From: Puccinia triticina
Taxonomy: Eukaryota; Basidiomycota; Pucciniomycetes; Pucciniales; Pucciniaceae
Reading direction: 5' to 3'
DNA: 64,000 nucleotides
Assembly (NCBI RefSeq): GCF_026914185.1
Contig: NC_070565.1
Coordinates: 7,421,536-7,485,535, forward strand
Below are positions 62,697-64,000 of this stretch, one piece after another. Each line of letters starts with the position of its first letter. Positions within the stretch are counted from its first letter, which is position 1. The notes below the pieces were generated by a model. The model ran no database searches. It had not been told where the DNA came from and was given only the letters and a program-made list of their open reading frames with translations. The position numbers were made by a program, and so were the translations under genes.

Positions 62697-63649
62697 ATAA
62701 ATGTTGAAATCCATGCTCCACTATTGCCTGTCCAAATTTGTGATGTCCTGATATCCTTGCGCGCCATCGCGCGTCGCTGTCTTGATTATGTAACAATATG
62801 AACTCGCCCCGTTGCGCCTGGTCCACTCCCCGAAGTTAAGTCCGATGGTACCAGACCGATATCCTGCGTGTCCGCCGCCTCCTCCGTCATCCGTTCCAAC
62901 AAGCTAACTCTTCCACCTTCATTCACCTGATGAAATACTAGTAAGTCCTTTGTCCTCTGTTTCGTTTTTCCTATTCCACTGATTGGTAGCTTAGCAGTAG
63001 CTGATCAATTTCCTCATTCTAACTATAGATGGCACCTGCGAATTGTTGCTCCTACCGCAGGTCCGCTCGGATTGCTTGTTATTAACATCTGCAGAGCTGG
63101 CGTGGTCTATTGATCGCTCCATACGACGTCTTGCGTTGACAGGTTGCTCATTACAAACAACATGACCACCATCCAATCTGCACCGAGGTGTTCTGTCGAC
63201 CTATTGAAACTACTATCCTATCATTGATTTGGCTAAGAGCGTTGTGTGCGTATCAGATCCTTTGATTCTCCTCCTACAGTCTTGCTGATCGTATGAAGAA
63301 GTAATTATTGTTCTCAGTCCTTGATCCCTGCGGCTTGCCTCCTTCAGTAATACTGCAGCTCCGATCCCCGGCGCCATCGCCACTACCATTACTATAAGCC
63401 ATTGCCACTACCATTACTAGTCATCGCCACTACCATTACTACCAAACCTCAATCCTACTCCTGCCATTAACCTGCTGATCGCTTTGTCTAGTCCCTCAGC
63501 AACTTTCCCCATTGTCTCAGGAATGCCGCCGTCTTTCTCGCCGCTTGCTCCTGGCCGTTCTACTCGCCAATCCTTGTTCAATTAATCCACCAAATCATAT
63601 TATCATATTGGTCTGATTGTCTACTATTCTTGCTAGCTGCGCTGATGAT
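62697..63649. other. Subtelomeric region with short (CCACTACCATTACTA) repeat
   Basis: No supportable gene. Three copies of a ~28-bp unit with 'gccactaccattacta' lie at about 63372-63441. Pyrimidine-rich splice-like signals occur but no frame is convincing. A 5S-rRNA-like word is discussed under the rejected items. Confidence 0.5.
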
Positions 63650-64000
63650 GGGTTAGGGTTAGGGTTAGGGTTAGGGTTAGGGTTAGGGTTAGGGTTAGGG
63701 TTAGGGTTAGGGTTAGGGTTAGGGTTAGGGTTAGGGTTAGGGTTAGGGTTAGGGTTAGGGTTAGGGTTAGGGTTAGGGTTAGGGTTAGGGTTAGGGTTAG
63801 GGTTAGGGTTAGGGTTAGGGTTAGGGTTAGGGTTAGGGTTAGGGTTAGGGTTAGGGTTAGGGTTAGGGTTAGGGTTAGGGTTAGGGTTAGGGTTAGGGTT
63901 AGGGTTAGGGTTAGGGTTAGGGTTAGGGTTAGGGTTAGGGTTAGGGTTAGGGTTAGGGTTAGGGTTAGGGTTAGGGTTAGGGTTAGGGTTAGGGTTAGGT
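63650..64000 (+). repeat. Telomere, (TTAGGG)n
   Basis: About 58 perfect TTAGGG units to the end of the window, with the G-rich strand running 5' to 3' towards the right end, as at a right-hand chromosome terminus. Confidence 0.99.

Noticed and set aside
62800..62870. 5S-rRNA-like word 'ccgaagttaagtccgatggtacc'
   Set aside because: Only ~25 bp resembles 5S loop regions. The rest of a 118-bp 5S molecule and its internal control region cannot be found around it.

Overview
The right edge (63650-64000) is an uninterrupted (TTAGGG)n array on the + strand, so this window is the last ~64 kb of a eukaryotic chromosome arm. Short introns (about 49-90 bp, GT..AG, CTAAC-like branch sites), polyglutamine/proline-rich proteins, Ty3-type elements and the particular transposon protein families point to a basidiomycete fungus; the repertoire (PIF/Harbinger pairs, DUF6589-like protein, RecQ-like helicase) most resembles a rust fungus (Pucciniales). 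The organism call is an inference from family knowledge.

Layout. 1-3.1 kb: LTR fragments, a small tandem duplication and a fold-back. 3.28-8.02 kb (-): a six-exon host gene for a leucine-rich-repeat, PP1-docking-type protein. 8.2-10.6 kb: fold-back element and a transposon relic. 10.63-24.45 kb: a complete, young Ty3-type retrotransposon (two 1577-bp LTRs, 4-bp target duplication) with an unusual order: gag, protease and an unknown ORF in one frame, then a spliced gene on the OPPOSITE strand, then pol. 24.5-32.9 kb: a decayed PIF/Harbinger element filled with hAT-like elements, a TA-flanked MITE, an ORF1-only LINE copy inside that MITE and an LTR-like insert inside the LINE. 33.4-37.3 kb (-): a multi-exon SWT1-like PIN-domain gene with a cysteine-rich module.

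37.505-49.827 kb is the most interesting object: a ~12.3-kb element with matching terminal inverted repeats (CTAGCYTAACACAA...), GC-rich hairpin ends and a perfect 9-bp target duplication (GGGTTGTAA). It carries two convergent genes, a RecQ-like helicase (+, apparently intact) and a DUF6589-like protein (-, decayed). A second PIF/Harbinger element (40686-46093) sits in a 59-bp intron of the DUF6589 gene, and that Harbinger transposase is in turn split by a solo LTR (43680-45179). The arrangement argues that RecQ + DUF6589 form a DNA transposon.

50-54 kb: a 5'-LTR/gag/protease fragment of another LTR element, ending in a 21-bp minisatellite. 54.46-60.16 kb: about 25 copies of a 159-bp satellite with trimeric higher-order structure, interrupted by a solo LTR and a fold-back. 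60.16-62.37 kb: a 3' LTR plus 3' internal end of a relative of the 10.6-kb element. 62.4-63.65 kb: subtelomeric minisatellites, then the telomere.

Only two conventional host genes are well supported; nearly everything else is nested mobile DNA. Exon borders were placed by eye from splice consensus plus reading-frame continuity, and family names come from motif recognition without database searches.
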